Shown piece after piece: positions 1 through 6,114 of a stretch of DNA of 8,150 nt. Numbering within the stretch: the first letter of the stretch is position 1; each line of letters begins with the position of its first letter. The notes under the pieces are model-generated. The model saw nothing but the letters and a program-made list of their open reading frames with translations. It did no database searches and was not told the origin of the DNA. A program made the translations under genes and the position numbers. The DNA lies in assembly GCA_903872255.1 (NCBI GenBank), contig CAIQJW010000011.1, forward strand, positions 1 through 8,150, given 5' to 3'. The DNA is from an uncultured delta proteobacterium (GTDB lineage Bacteria > Desulfobacterota > Syntrophorhabdia > Syntrophorhabdales > Syntrophorhabdaceae).

Positions 1-41
1 CCAAGGATAATCTGGAATCAAATGATTAGCGGCATCTGATG

Positions 42-79
42 TAATTATAATTATGTCACTGATTTTTAAATTAATTTAA
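42..79 (+). promoter_or_regulatory. AT-rich leader of the thiolase gene with two perfect palindromes and a possible -10 box
   Basis: TAATTATAATTA (42-53) and TTAAATTAATTTAA (66-79) are perfect palindromes of 12 and 14 bp. A consensus -10 hexamer TATAAT lies inside the first (46-51), about 40 bp before the thiolase ATG. No good -35 hexamer sits 16-18 bp upstream (TGATTA at 23-28 is poor), so the promoter is tentative. The palindromes could be operator sites or simply AT-rich sequence. The rest of 1-91 has stops in the forward frames examined and no recognisable gene. Confidence 0.35.
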
Positions 80-91
80 TTTGGTAGTTTC

Positions 92-1303
92 ATGAAAAAA
101 TATTCAAACGTGTACATCCCTTACAATGGCTACTATTCAACCCCGTTCACCCGTTGGCAGGGAAGCATGGCAAATGAGAACCCAATTGAACTCGGAGCGA
201 AAACTGCACGGAGATGGTTTCTTGAAAAAAAGAAGGTCGATCCGACCGTCGTCGACTATCTCTATTATGGGTGCTCTATCGCCCACAAATACCTGTTCTA
301 CAGCCATAACTGGGCAGCAGGTATGCTGACAGACAACAAGAAGAACGTGCCCGGCCTCATGGTTAATCAGGCTTGCACAACCTCTACCACCATTTTGAAT
401 CTGCTCGCAAAAGATATCGAATTGGGTGTCTATGATGTAGGTTTTGGTCTCATGTCCGACCGCTGTTCCAATGGTCCTCACACCGTATGGCCGAACCCGA
501 TGGGTCCCGGTGGTGAACTGCTGCATGAGAACTGGATGATGGACAACTTCAATGCAGATCCCAACGTCATGCCGCCGACGAAGATGGTAGGAACTGCTGA
601 AAACGTTGCCAAGATCGAAGGATTCACCAAGGAGCAGTCAGACGCAGTCGTGCTGCGCCGTTACGAACAGTATATGATGTCACAGGCAAATGACCGTGAA
701 TTCCAGAAAAAATACATGTTCCCTGCAGAAGTAAAAGTCTCGAAAAAGAAAACCATAATGGTTGAGCTCGATGAGGGCGTAACCGCAACGACAGCCGAAG
801 GCCTCGCGAAGCTCGGCCCCGCAGAAAAGGGCGGCATCCACAGCTACGGCGCACAGACCTTCCCGGCAGACGGCAATGTCGGCTTCATCGTAACCAACCG
901 GGATAAGGCAAAAGAGCTGAGCGCCGACCCGAAGGTCGAGATCCAGGTCATTTCCTATGGTTACTCCAGGGTTGACCCGGGTTTCATGGCCGCAGCACCG
1001 GTACCGGCAGCTGAGATGGCGCTTGCCAACGCAGGCCTCAAGATCACCGACATGAAGGCGATCAAAAGCCACAACCCCTTTACCACCAACGACCTCAACT
1101 TCGCCAAGAAGTTCAACATCGACGTCATGAAAATGAACAACTACGGTTCATCCCTGGTATACGGACATCCCCAGGCCCCGACAGCCGGCAGGATCATCGC
1201 CGAAATGCTCGAAGAAATGGTTCTAATCGGCGGCGGCTACTGCATCTGGGCTGGTTGCGCAGCTGGCGACACCGGCGCATCCATGATCTTCAAAGTTGGC
1301 TAA
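92..1303 (+). CDS. thiolase-family protein (acetyl-CoA acetyltransferase-like)
   Basis: A 403-residue protein of usual thiolase length. Thiolases cleave or form 3-ketoacyl-CoA in beta-oxidation, ketone or aromatic-compound pathways in the cytoplasm. The nucleophilic cysteine is C95 in NQACTTSTTIL. H327 in KSHNPFTTND matches the SCP2-type HDCF motif rather than the NEAFA of classic thiolases. H359 lies in the YGHPQAPTAGR block that matches the family GHP motif. The C-terminal GGGYCIWAGCAAGDTGASM matches the final glycine-rich motif, but the cysteine that normally precedes GGG in classic thiolases is replaced by Leu, and the HDCF cysteine is Pro; C384 and C389 are the only cysteines nearby. Codon choice is strongly biased to C-ending codons, suggesting good expression. 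The Shine-Dalgarno is weak (GGTAG at 83-87). The gene is monocistronic, with a terminator 25 bp after the stop. The substrate cannot be told from sequence; an unclassified SCP2-like thiolase is the safest label. Confidence 0.85.
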   Translation: MKKYSNVYIPYNGYYSTPFTRWQGSMANENPIELGAKTARRWFLEKKKVDPTVVDYLYYGCSIAHKYLFYSHNWAAGMLTDNKKNVPGLMVNQACTTSTTILNLLAKDIELGVYDVGFGLMSDRCSNGPHTVWPNPMGPGGELLHENWMMDNFNADPNVMPPTKMVGTAENVAKIEGFTKEQSDAVVLRRYEQYMMSQANDREFQKKYMFPAEVKVSKKKTIMVELDEGVTATTAEGLAKLGPAEKGGIHSYGAQTFPADGNVGFIVTNRDKAKELSADPKVEIQVISYGYSRVDPGFMAAAPVPAAEMALANAGLKITDMKAIKSHNPFTTNDLNFAKKFNIDVMKMNNYGSSLVYGHPQAPTAGRIIAEMLEEMVLIGGGYCIWAGCAAGDTGASMIFKVG

Positions 1304-1327
1304 GATTCACCATGTTGCTGACATTCA

Positions 1328-1360
1328 GGGCTGCTTCCCGAGAGGGTGGCAGCCCTTTTT
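1328..1360 (+). terminator. rho-independent terminator of the thiolase gene
   Basis: GGGCTGC (1328-1334) pairs with GCAGCCC (1349-1355). Within the loop CCC (1337-1339) can pair with GGG (1344-1346), extending the hairpin across a 2x2 internal loop. A TTTTT run follows directly (1356-1360), then more T-rich sequence. It begins 25 bp after the thiolase stop. The rest of 1304-1465 holds only the leader of the next gene, including TACAAT at 1450-1455, a weak -10 candidate without a good -35. Confidence 0.88.
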
Positions 1361-1465
1361 CTCTTTCGGTTTCTATATTTCCTGTCGATGCCGGAGTTTT
1401 TACCTCAAATATCTCCCCGATATTTCTTTCCCGAAAAGGGAAAATAGTGTACAATCATCTTCAAT

Positions 1466-2083
1466 ATGCTCAGGAGAACCATCGCCTCCGCCCTCTTCGT
1501 TTTGTTTCTTTTTCCTGCCATTAATGCCTTTGCCAAAGACTATGTCGTGAGAAAGATCATTGACGGCAATACGATCCAGCTTGAGTCGGGGGAAATAGTC
1601 AAATATATAGGGGTCACCGCACCCGATATGAACAAGAAGGAAGGCCCGGAATTTTATGCCAAACAGGCCGTCGGTTACAACAAGAAGCTCGTCTTCATGA
1701 AGAAGATAAGGCTCGAATTCGATGCCCGGAGAAAAGATCAAGCGGGAAATATGCTCGCATATGTATTCGTCAAGAAAACCTTTGTCAACGCCGACCTGAT
1801 ACGGAACGGTTATGCAAGGGCGGATGTCGCGCCTCCGAACCTTAGATACAGGGATATCCTTCTTGATGCCGAGAGGAAGGCTGAGGCTGAGGACAGAGGG
1901 ATATGGGCCGAGAAGAAACAGGACTCGGAAAAGCATTACTTCGGGAACAAACGGACCTTCACGTTTCACAGACCATCTTGCAAAGCAGTGGAGAAGATTC
2001 CCGACAAGGGCAAGATCGTCTTCCATAGCAGAAGCGATGCGATAAAAATAGGTTACGTACCATGCAAAATATGCAAGCCATAA
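1466..2083 (+). CDS. secreted staphylococcal-nuclease-fold (thermonuclease-family) protein, predicted catalytically degenerate, with C-terminal Cys/His metal-binding module
   Basis: 205 residues. The N-terminus (LRRTIASALFVLFLFPAINAFA) is a Sec signal peptide with a likely cut after AFA, residue 23. Residues about 26-150 follow the SNase (thermonuclease) fold: IIDGNTIQLESGE, LAYVFV, VNADLIRNGYA and the helix DAERKAEAEDRGIW. Aligned by eye to S. aureus nuclease, the catalytic and calcium residues are changed: D21 is N35, R35 is K46, D40 is T51, E43 is D54, R87 is N95. Nuclease activity is therefore doubtful, and a binding role is possible. Residues about 160-205 form a small Ada-like zinc-binding module: H168, C172, then GYVPCKIC with C200 and C203, a tail often seen on such proteins. 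No strong Shine-Dalgarno is visible; the signal peptide supports the ATG. The 3' end overlaps the next gene by 22 bp, indicating co-translation with the ExeA-like ATPase. Confidence 0.85.
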   Translation: MLRRTIASALFVLFLFPAINAFAKDYVVRKIIDGNTIQLESGEIVKYIGVTAPDMNKKEGPEFYAKQAVGYNKKLVFMKKIRLEFDARRKDQAGNMLAYVFVKKTFVNADLIRNGYARADVAPPNLRYRDILLDAERKAEAEDRGIWAEKKQDSEKHYFGNKRTFTFHRPSCKAVEKIPDKGKIVFHSRSDAIKIGYVPCKICKP

Positions 2084-3573
2084 ACGAGGAATATCTTCGT
2101 TACTGGGGTCTTGAGCATCACCCGTTCCTGCTTGCCCCCGACGGGCACATGATGTGCGTCACGGGCCAGTATTTCGAATGCTACGAGCGCCTGAAATATG
2201 CCATTACCACGAATAAGGGCGGGGTCCTCATAGCGTCCGAAGATGCCGGCCTAGGCAAGACGACTATGCTCCTGAAACTGATCGAAGATATGACCGCGGA
2301 TTATGGAAACAACTTTCGGTACGCGTATATCGATCACCCGACCGTCACGTCTGACCAGATGCTCGCGCAGATAACGGGTATGATCAGCGGCCTCAAGCCT
2401 TCAGAAAATAAGCTGGAGAATCTGGCAATACTTAAAAATGCGCTTATTGCCGGCAAAATGGAAGGCGGCAGGAATATTATTGTCATAGATGAAGGGCAGA
2501 TGCTCTGCGAGGCCCGCAGCGTGCTCCAGGAATTGAGGGCCCTCATCAACCTTACCCATAATGGCGAGTATCTGCACACATTCATCCTGTCCGGTCAGAA
2601 AGCGCTTTGGGACACTTTGCAGGAAATGCCCGAGTTCTGGCAAAGGCTGCCGGTGCGCTATTATTTTACGCCTCTTCGTTTTGAAGAGACACGAGAACTG
2701 ATCCGGTACCGTCTTAATAAGGCCGGTCTTGACGTTGCCCGTGAGATATTTTTAGAAGATGCAATCGAGATGATACACAAATATTCAAAAGGATTGCCCC
2801 GGACCATCATAGCCGTTGCCGATCTGGCCCTTCTCAATGGATATAATGACAAAACGCGAAAAATAAGTTTTAAAGAGGTTTCAAAGGCTATCGGTTCTAT
2901 GAGCGGCAGGGGCGAAAGTATGCCTTACGTCGTATCGGAGAAGAAAGAAGAAACCGGGGAGTCCTCTCCGAGGGCTGCCGAAATTTTTTCATCGGTCCGG
3001 AATGGGGGTTTTACTCCCCTTGAATATACATCCCGAAACCCCGGAAGGAATTTCTTCGATACGGTGCAGTTCATGAAACCCGTGATCGCAATCCTTCTTA
3101 TAATCACCTTTATTTTTATAGGCGCAATTGGTTATCGGATGGTATCACCGCCAAAAGACCCGCAGCCAAGCACTGTCATAATTAAAGAAGTAGCAAACCC
3201 CGAACCCGCCAAAAAACCTGCCGTCGAAAATCCTCCAGCGCAAAACGCCGAAGAGGCCGGCAAAACCGAGCAGTCATCGGCCCAACCCCCGTTAGACAGC
3301 GGCCCACAGAAGGATGTGATCGATTCATTCAGAGAAGAAGCGAAGAAGAGGCGTGAGTCAAACCGTTACGCGGAGGTCACAGTGGATGCAGCCAATGTCC
3401 GCAGCGCGCCCGACCTCGAATCAGCGCGAATCCTGACAATAGTCCGCGGCGAGAAGCTCCCTATTATTGGGGAAAAGAGTGACGCCGACGGCATGAAGTG
3501 GTACAAGGTCAACCTCTACGGCAGCCGGACAGGGTGGATAGCCTCCATCGTCGCTTCCGCAAACAACAAATAA
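2062..3573 (+). CDS. ExeA/GspA-like AAA ATPase with one transmembrane segment and C-terminal SH3 domain
   Basis: 503 residues. The N-terminal part, YWGLEHHPF and onward, is the ExeA/GspA-type AAA module: Walker A EDAGLGKT (60-67), Walker B IIVIDE (139-144), a sensor-like FILSGQ segment, QRLPVRY with a likely arginine finger, and GLPRTI of the C-terminal lid. The first Walker A glycine is Glu60 here; the GKT is intact. One hydrophobic helix at about 341-358 (VIAILLIITFIFIGAIGY) anchors the protein with the ATPase inside. A Pro/Ala/Glu-rich linker (about 365-430) leads to a bacterial SH3 domain (about 436-500: VTVDAANVRSAPD ... GWIASIV) that should face the periplasm. In ExeA the periplasmic domain binds peptidoglycan and helps place the type II secretin; SH3 domains often also bind wall peptides, so a similar wall-anchored role is inferred. 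No gsp genes are adjacent. The start overlaps the upstream gene; a second in-frame ATG is at 2071. Confidence 0.85.
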   Translation: MQNMQAINEEYLRYWGLEHHPFLLAPDGHMMCVTGQYFECYERLKYAITTNKGGVLIASEDAGLGKTTMLLKLIEDMTADYGNNFRYAYIDHPTVTSDQMLAQITGMISGLKPSENKLENLAILKNALIAGKMEGGRNIIVIDEGQMLCEARSVLQELRALINLTHNGEYLHTFILSGQKALWDTLQEMPEFWQRLPVRYYFTPLRFEETRELIRYRLNKAGLDVAREIFLEDAIEMIHKYSKGLPRTIIAVADLALLNGYNDKTRKISFKEVSKAIGSMSGRGESMPYVVSEKKEETGESSPRAAEIFSSVRNGGFTPLEYTSRNPGRNFFDTVQFMKPVIAILLIITFIFIGAIGYRMVSPPKDPQPSTVIIKEVANPEPAKKPAVENPPAQNAEEAGKTEQSSAQPPLDSGPQKDVIDSFREEAKKRRESNRYAEVTVDAANVRSAPDLESARILTIVRGEKLPIIGEKSDADGMKWYKVNLYGSRTGWIASIVASANNK

Positions 3574-3612
3574 AGACAGTTCAACTTCCACCGTTGATCC
3601 ACCTCCCTCACC

Positions 3613-3743
3613 CGCCGTAATCCCGGTTTACCTAGACCCCCCCGCCCGGCAACCTCCCCTTCGCCGTCATCCCGGCCGGATACCCTCTGAACACGTGATA
3701 CCCACCCACCGTCAATCCCGCACCACCCCCGCCGTCATCCCGG
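3613..3743. repeat. cluster of degenerate CGCCGTCATCCCGG palindromic repeats
   Basis: Four spaced copies of one motif are visible: CGCCGTAATCCCGGTTTACC (3613-3632), CGCCGTCATCCCGG (3662-3675), ACCGTCAATCCCG (3708-3720) and CGCCGTCATCCCGG (3730-3743). The last leads into the perfect inverted-repeat arm. The spacers are C-rich. The copies look like decayed members of a dispersed REP-type family, accumulated between convergent genes. No ORF covers the stretch. Confidence 0.75.
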
Positions 3744-3765
3744 TTTACCGGGATCCAGTGTCTTT
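3731..3765 (+). repeat. left arm of the perfect 35-bp inverted repeat
   Basis: Begins GCCGTCATCCCGG and ends CCAGTGTCTTT. It is the exact reverse complement of 3989-4023. It contains a palindrome of 8-bp stem and 2-nt loop (3737-3744 with 3747-3754). Beyond 3765 the match to the other arm continues only imperfectly (TTGTTG against CAACAA with an insertion). Confidence 0.95.
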
Positions 3766-3772
3766 GTTGTTT

Positions 3773-3784
3773 GCTTTCGTGAAT
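3773..3784. repeat. 12-bp direct repeat GCTTTCGTGAAT, first copy
   Basis: GCTTTCGTGAAT occurs here and again at 3953-3964 in the same orientation, bracketing the core of the inverted-repeat element. Because it is direct while the arms are inverted, it is not part of the terminal repeats. It may mark an internal rearrangement or a nested insertion of the core. Confidence 0.8.
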
Positions 3785-3812
3785 AATATTAGTATCTTAT
3801 GATATGCATATC

Positions 3813-3946
3813 TTAAATAATACCTTCTTTTACAATAAATTCAACTTCAGGTTTCTGTATACGTCTCTTCAAGTTGGATGTCACACCGTATATAAGGTTC
3901 CATTTCCTTTACCGGCAAGGATATACACGCAGGGTTGCTTGTTCAT
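3813..3946 (-). pseudogene. remnant of a GIY-YIG family endonuclease gene
   Basis: Read on the minus strand from the ATG at 3946, the frame gives MNKQPCVYILAGKGNGTLYTV and then TGA. This is the familiar start of the small (about 90-residue) GIY-YIG endonucleases (YhbQ/URI type), whose pattern is PCVYILASKRNGTLYIGVTSNL. Inserting one T at TATACGG (giving TATATCGG) restores LYIGVTSNLKRRI, so a single-base deletion broke the gene inside the YIG motif. In the restored frame it then runs through KPEVEFIVKEGII to TAA at 3813-3815. The middle and catalytic C-terminal half of the family are missing, so there was also a large internal deletion or fusion to unrelated sequence. It is too short and broken to be active. 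It lies wholly within the inverted-repeat element, which suggests it was that element's cargo or mobilising nuclease. Confidence 0.78.
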
Positions 3947-3952
3947 ATTATG

Positions 3953-3964
3953 GCTTTCGTGAAT
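3953..3964. repeat. 12-bp direct repeat GCTTTCGTGAAT, second copy
   Basis: Second exact copy of the sequence at 3773-3784. It sits just upstream of the GIY-YIG remnant's start codon as read on the minus strand. Confidence 0.8.
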
Positions 3965-3988
3965 TGTAACTGGTTAACAACAAAAAGA

Positions 3989-4023
3989 AAAGACACTGGA
4001 TCCCGGTAAACCGGGATGACGGC
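3989..4023 (-). repeat. right arm of the perfect 35-bp inverted repeat
   Basis: Exact reverse complement of 3731-3765, containing ATCCCGGTAAACCGGGAT (4000-4017), itself a hairpin. It merges on its right with the 32-bp tandem repeat. Confidence 0.95.
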
Positions 4024-4082
4024 GAGGGGGGGATTCACTGGTCCGGGTGACGGCGAGGTGAGGGATTCACCGGTCCGGGTGA
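4013..4082. repeat. 32-bp tandem repeat, about 2.2 copies
   Basis: Units 4013-4044 and 4045-4076 share the pattern GGG(A)TGACGGCGAGG...GGATTCAC(T/C)GGTCC, with a partial third copy starting at 4077. GGATTCAC(T/C)GGTCCGGGTGA recurs at 4031-4050 and 4063-4082. Each unit looks like a further degenerate form of the ATCCCGG...CCGGGATGACGGC repeat seen in the arms. The remaining bases to 4129 show nothing else recognisable. Confidence 0.8.
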
Positions 4083-4129
4083 TGCCTCCGGGGTGACGGA
4101 CAAAGAATCTACAACGTGGAGAGGTTTCT

Positions 4130-6019
4130 CTACCCCCTCAATACTCTCTTGTCGCCTTTGCGTATTGTCAGTTTTATCTGATCGAGATATTCCAAAAGGG
4201 GGATGAGATATTTTCGTGATAAATTAAATTCTGTCTTGAAGTCGGAGGGGCCCATTTCCTGGTGGCGTTTGAGAAAATCTATTGCCCTTAGTTTGACCTC
4301 TTCAATCATGTCCGGGTGAAAATACATGTCCGGCGCAACCTTGACGACGCCGCCCCGGAATGCGAGCCTATCGAGAAGTTCCCGGACATTTTTTTCATTG
4401 ATATCGATACTGGCGGACAGGTCCTTGAGCCCCGGAGGGGTAAAGGCGGATGCACGGAGCGCATCTACGATCTTTTTTTCGAGTTCGTTATTCTGGTTTG
4501 CCTTGCTGTGGGCCCCCGAGGTGACGCGGTCCTTCTCGAGGACGATACGCCCGTTCGAGGCACATTCATCAAGGACTGCCTGAAATATCTGGACATCCGT
4601 CCCGGGAAGGCGGCTGCGTAATTCTTCTTTCGATATGCCGACCTTTAAGGGATTCGCTTTATGGTATTCATCGACAAAAGCCAGGACCTTTTCTTTATAG
4701 CCGTTCCAAAAATTACTGTGGATATAGGTCTTCCCGACAAGCTTGACATCCGCATTCTTTGTCAGGATGCCGCCTGTCTTTTCGGTAAATGCAGGGTCCT
4801 TGCCGGTCATTATTGAAAGGATCTCCTGCTTTATGCCCCGATAAGAGCCCTTCATTATGTGATAGGCCGTTTTTTCAAGATCAGTGCCCGTATTCAAGAT
4901 ACCGTATGCCTCTTGAAGTGCGCCGGTTTTTCTCTTGTGCCGCGCGGGCATGATATCGAGGACCGACCCGCCGCCCACGGTCTGGACCGCATAAGAACCA
5001 CGAAGGACAAACCGGTCGCCCGGAAAGACAACGATAGGTTTTTTGAAGACAAACTGCACGAATTGTTCCTGGCCCGGTTCGATCTGGTCTGAATTAAGCA
5101 GTACCAGGCGGGCCTCTTCCTGTGTTGTTGCGATATGAAAACGCAGGATGCTGTCATGCCGTATCGGTTTTATCGGAAGCTTCAAAAGTTTAAGAGAGGC
5201 ATCGATACGGGATGTCAGCAAAAGCGTGTCGGGCCGCGCTATCATACTGCCGCGTTCGACGTCCTGCCTGTCGAGGCCCTGCAGATTGAGGGCGATCCTC
5301 TGGCCCGCCATCGCCTCCTTGACATCGTCGTGGTACGCCTGGATACTGCGCACCCGGGCCCTTCTCGCGAAGGGAAACAGTTCCACGTCCTCACCTATAC
5401 TGAGCGAGCCCGATATGCACGTCCCCGTCACGATAGTGCCAAGGCCCTTTAAGGTAAAAACCCTGTCAACCGGCAGGCGGAATATGCCTTCACGCGACCT
5501 TTCCTCTATTTTGTCCGAAATGTCGCTGAGCAGCGATCTTAAGGCATCGAGGTTCTCGCCCGTCGACGCAGAGACGGCAACGACGGGAGCGTCTTCAAGC
5601 ACCCGGCCTTTCAGGAAATCTCCGATATCCTCCTCGACGAGTTCGACCATATCGTCATCTACGAGATCCTTCTTTGTAATGACGACGATACCCTTCTTGA
5701 GGCCCAGCATCTCGCATATGTCGAGATGCTCCCGCGTCTGAGGCATCACGCCTTCATCTGCGGCGACGACGAGAAGCACGGTATCGATGCCCCATGCCCC
5801 TGCGACCATGTGGCGCACGAATTTCTCGTGGCCCGGCACATCGACAATGCCGACCAGGAGATCGTCGTTAAGATGCCAGTGGGCAAACCCCAATTCAGTG
5901 GTTATCCCTCTTTCCTTCTCTTCCTTCAGGCGATCGCAGTCAATTCCTGTAAGGGCCTTGATAAGCGAAGTCTTGCCGTGATCGATATGCCCTGCAGTCC
6001 CGATAATAATTCGTTTCAT
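4130..6019 (-). CDS. selB: selenocysteine-specific translation elongation factor SelB
   Basis: 629 residues from the ATG at 6019 (E. coli SelB is 614). SelB binds GTP and Sec-tRNA(Sec) and, through its C-terminal winged helices, the SECIS hairpin of selenoprotein mRNA, directing selenocysteine to in-frame UGA. The GTPase motifs are complete: G1 GHIDHGKT (10-17), G2 RGITTELGFA (37-46), G3 DVPGH (60-64), G4 TKKD (115-118, the SelB variant of NKxD) and G5 SAS (150-152). EF-Tu-like beta-barrel domains II and III follow (about 175-370), then the winged-helix array to the C-terminus (KEELRSRLPGTDVQIFQ, FTPPGLKDLSASIDINEKNVRELLDRLAFRGGVVKV, FKTEFNLSRKYLIPLLEYLD). The frame stays open to an ATG at 6100, but the extra 27 residues are translated heptamer repeat and lack SelB homology, so MKRIIIGTAGH is chosen. 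No clear Shine-Dalgarno is visible. No selA, selC or selD is in the window. Confidence 0.95.
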   Translation of the reverse strand: MKRIIIGTAGHIDHGKTSLIKALTGIDCDRLKEEKERGITTELGFAHWHLNDDLLVGIVDVPGHEKFVRHMVAGAWGIDTVLLVVAADEGVMPQTREHLDICEMLGLKKGIVVITKKDLVDDDMVELVEEDIGDFLKGRVLEDAPVVAVSASTGENLDALRSLLSDISDKIEERSREGIFRLPVDRVFTLKGLGTIVTGTCISGSLSIGEDVELFPFARRARVRSIQAYHDDVKEAMAGQRIALNLQGLDRQDVERGSMIARPDTLLLTSRIDASLKLLKLPIKPIRHDSILRFHIATTQEEARLVLLNSDQIEPGQEQFVQFVFKKPIVVFPGDRFVLRGSYAVQTVGGGSVLDIMPARHKRKTGALQEAYGILNTGTDLEKTAYHIMKGSYRGIKQEILSIMTGKDPAFTEKTGGILTKNADVKLVGKTYIHSNFWNGYKEKVLAFVDEYHKANPLKVGISKEELRSRLPGTDVQIFQAVLDECASNGRIVLEKDRVTSGAHSKANQNNELEKKIVDALRASAFTPPGLKDLSASIDINEKNVRELLDRLAFRGGVVKVAPDMYFHPDMIEEVKLRAIDFLKRHQEMGPSDFKTEFNLSRKYLIPLLEYLDQIKLTIRKGDKRVLRG

Positions 6020-6046
6020 GTATGGGTAGAATATAGCATAAAAGAC

Positions 6047-6081
6047 CGTAAATCGTAAGGCGTAAGGCGTAAGGCGTAAAA
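6047..6081 (+). repeat. heptamer array CGTAAGG in the selB/deacetylase intergenic region
   Basis: Five tandem heptamers: CGTAAAT, three exact CGTAAGG units (6054-6074), then CGTAAAA. Read in another register the unit is AAGGCGT. It lies just upstream of selB, within what would be its leader or promoter. Confidence 0.92.
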
Positions 6082-6114
6082 AGATCACCGGGAGCGGCAA
6101 TCCTAAAATATTTT

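Larger units (their letters stand above)
3731..4023. mobile_element. 293-bp inverted-repeat-bounded element (REP/MITE-like) with a decayed GIY-YIG nuclease core
   Basis: The ends are perfect 35-bp inverted repeats (3731-3765 and 3989-4023). Each arm contains its own hairpin: ATCCCGGT/ACCGGGAT at 3737-3754, and the matching copy at 4000-4017. Between them is an AT-rich core (about 3770-3990) that contrasts with the GC-rich flanks and holds a minus-strand GIY-YIG pseudogene. No target-site duplication can be recognised, partly because both flanks are low-complexity C- or G-rich. The element lies between convergent genes, the tolerated place for such insertions. It is read as a non-autonomous or dead mobile intergenic element. 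No transposase is visible. Confidence 0.65.

Noticed and set aside
1400..2026. 208-residue minus-strand open frame
   Set aside because: Antisense to the SNase-fold gene, whose signal peptide and metal-binding motifs are unmistakable.
3879..3884. TGA in the GIY-YIG reading as a possible selenocysteine codon, since selB is nearby
   Set aside because: One inserted T restores the exact family motif LYIGVTSNL, so the TGA is a frameshift product; the gene also lacks its catalytic half.
3613..4100. CRISPR array
   Set aside because: The repeats are degenerate, irregularly spaced and partly directly abutting, with no uniform spacers and no cas genes.
4118..4131. Small hairpin GAGA/TCTC at the selB stop as a terminator
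   Set aside because: Only about four base pairs and no T run on the selB strand.
5148..5741. 197-residue plus-strand open frame
   Set aside because: Lies wholly antisense to selB, is Ser/Arg-rich and has no domain pattern; it is a shadow of the real gene.
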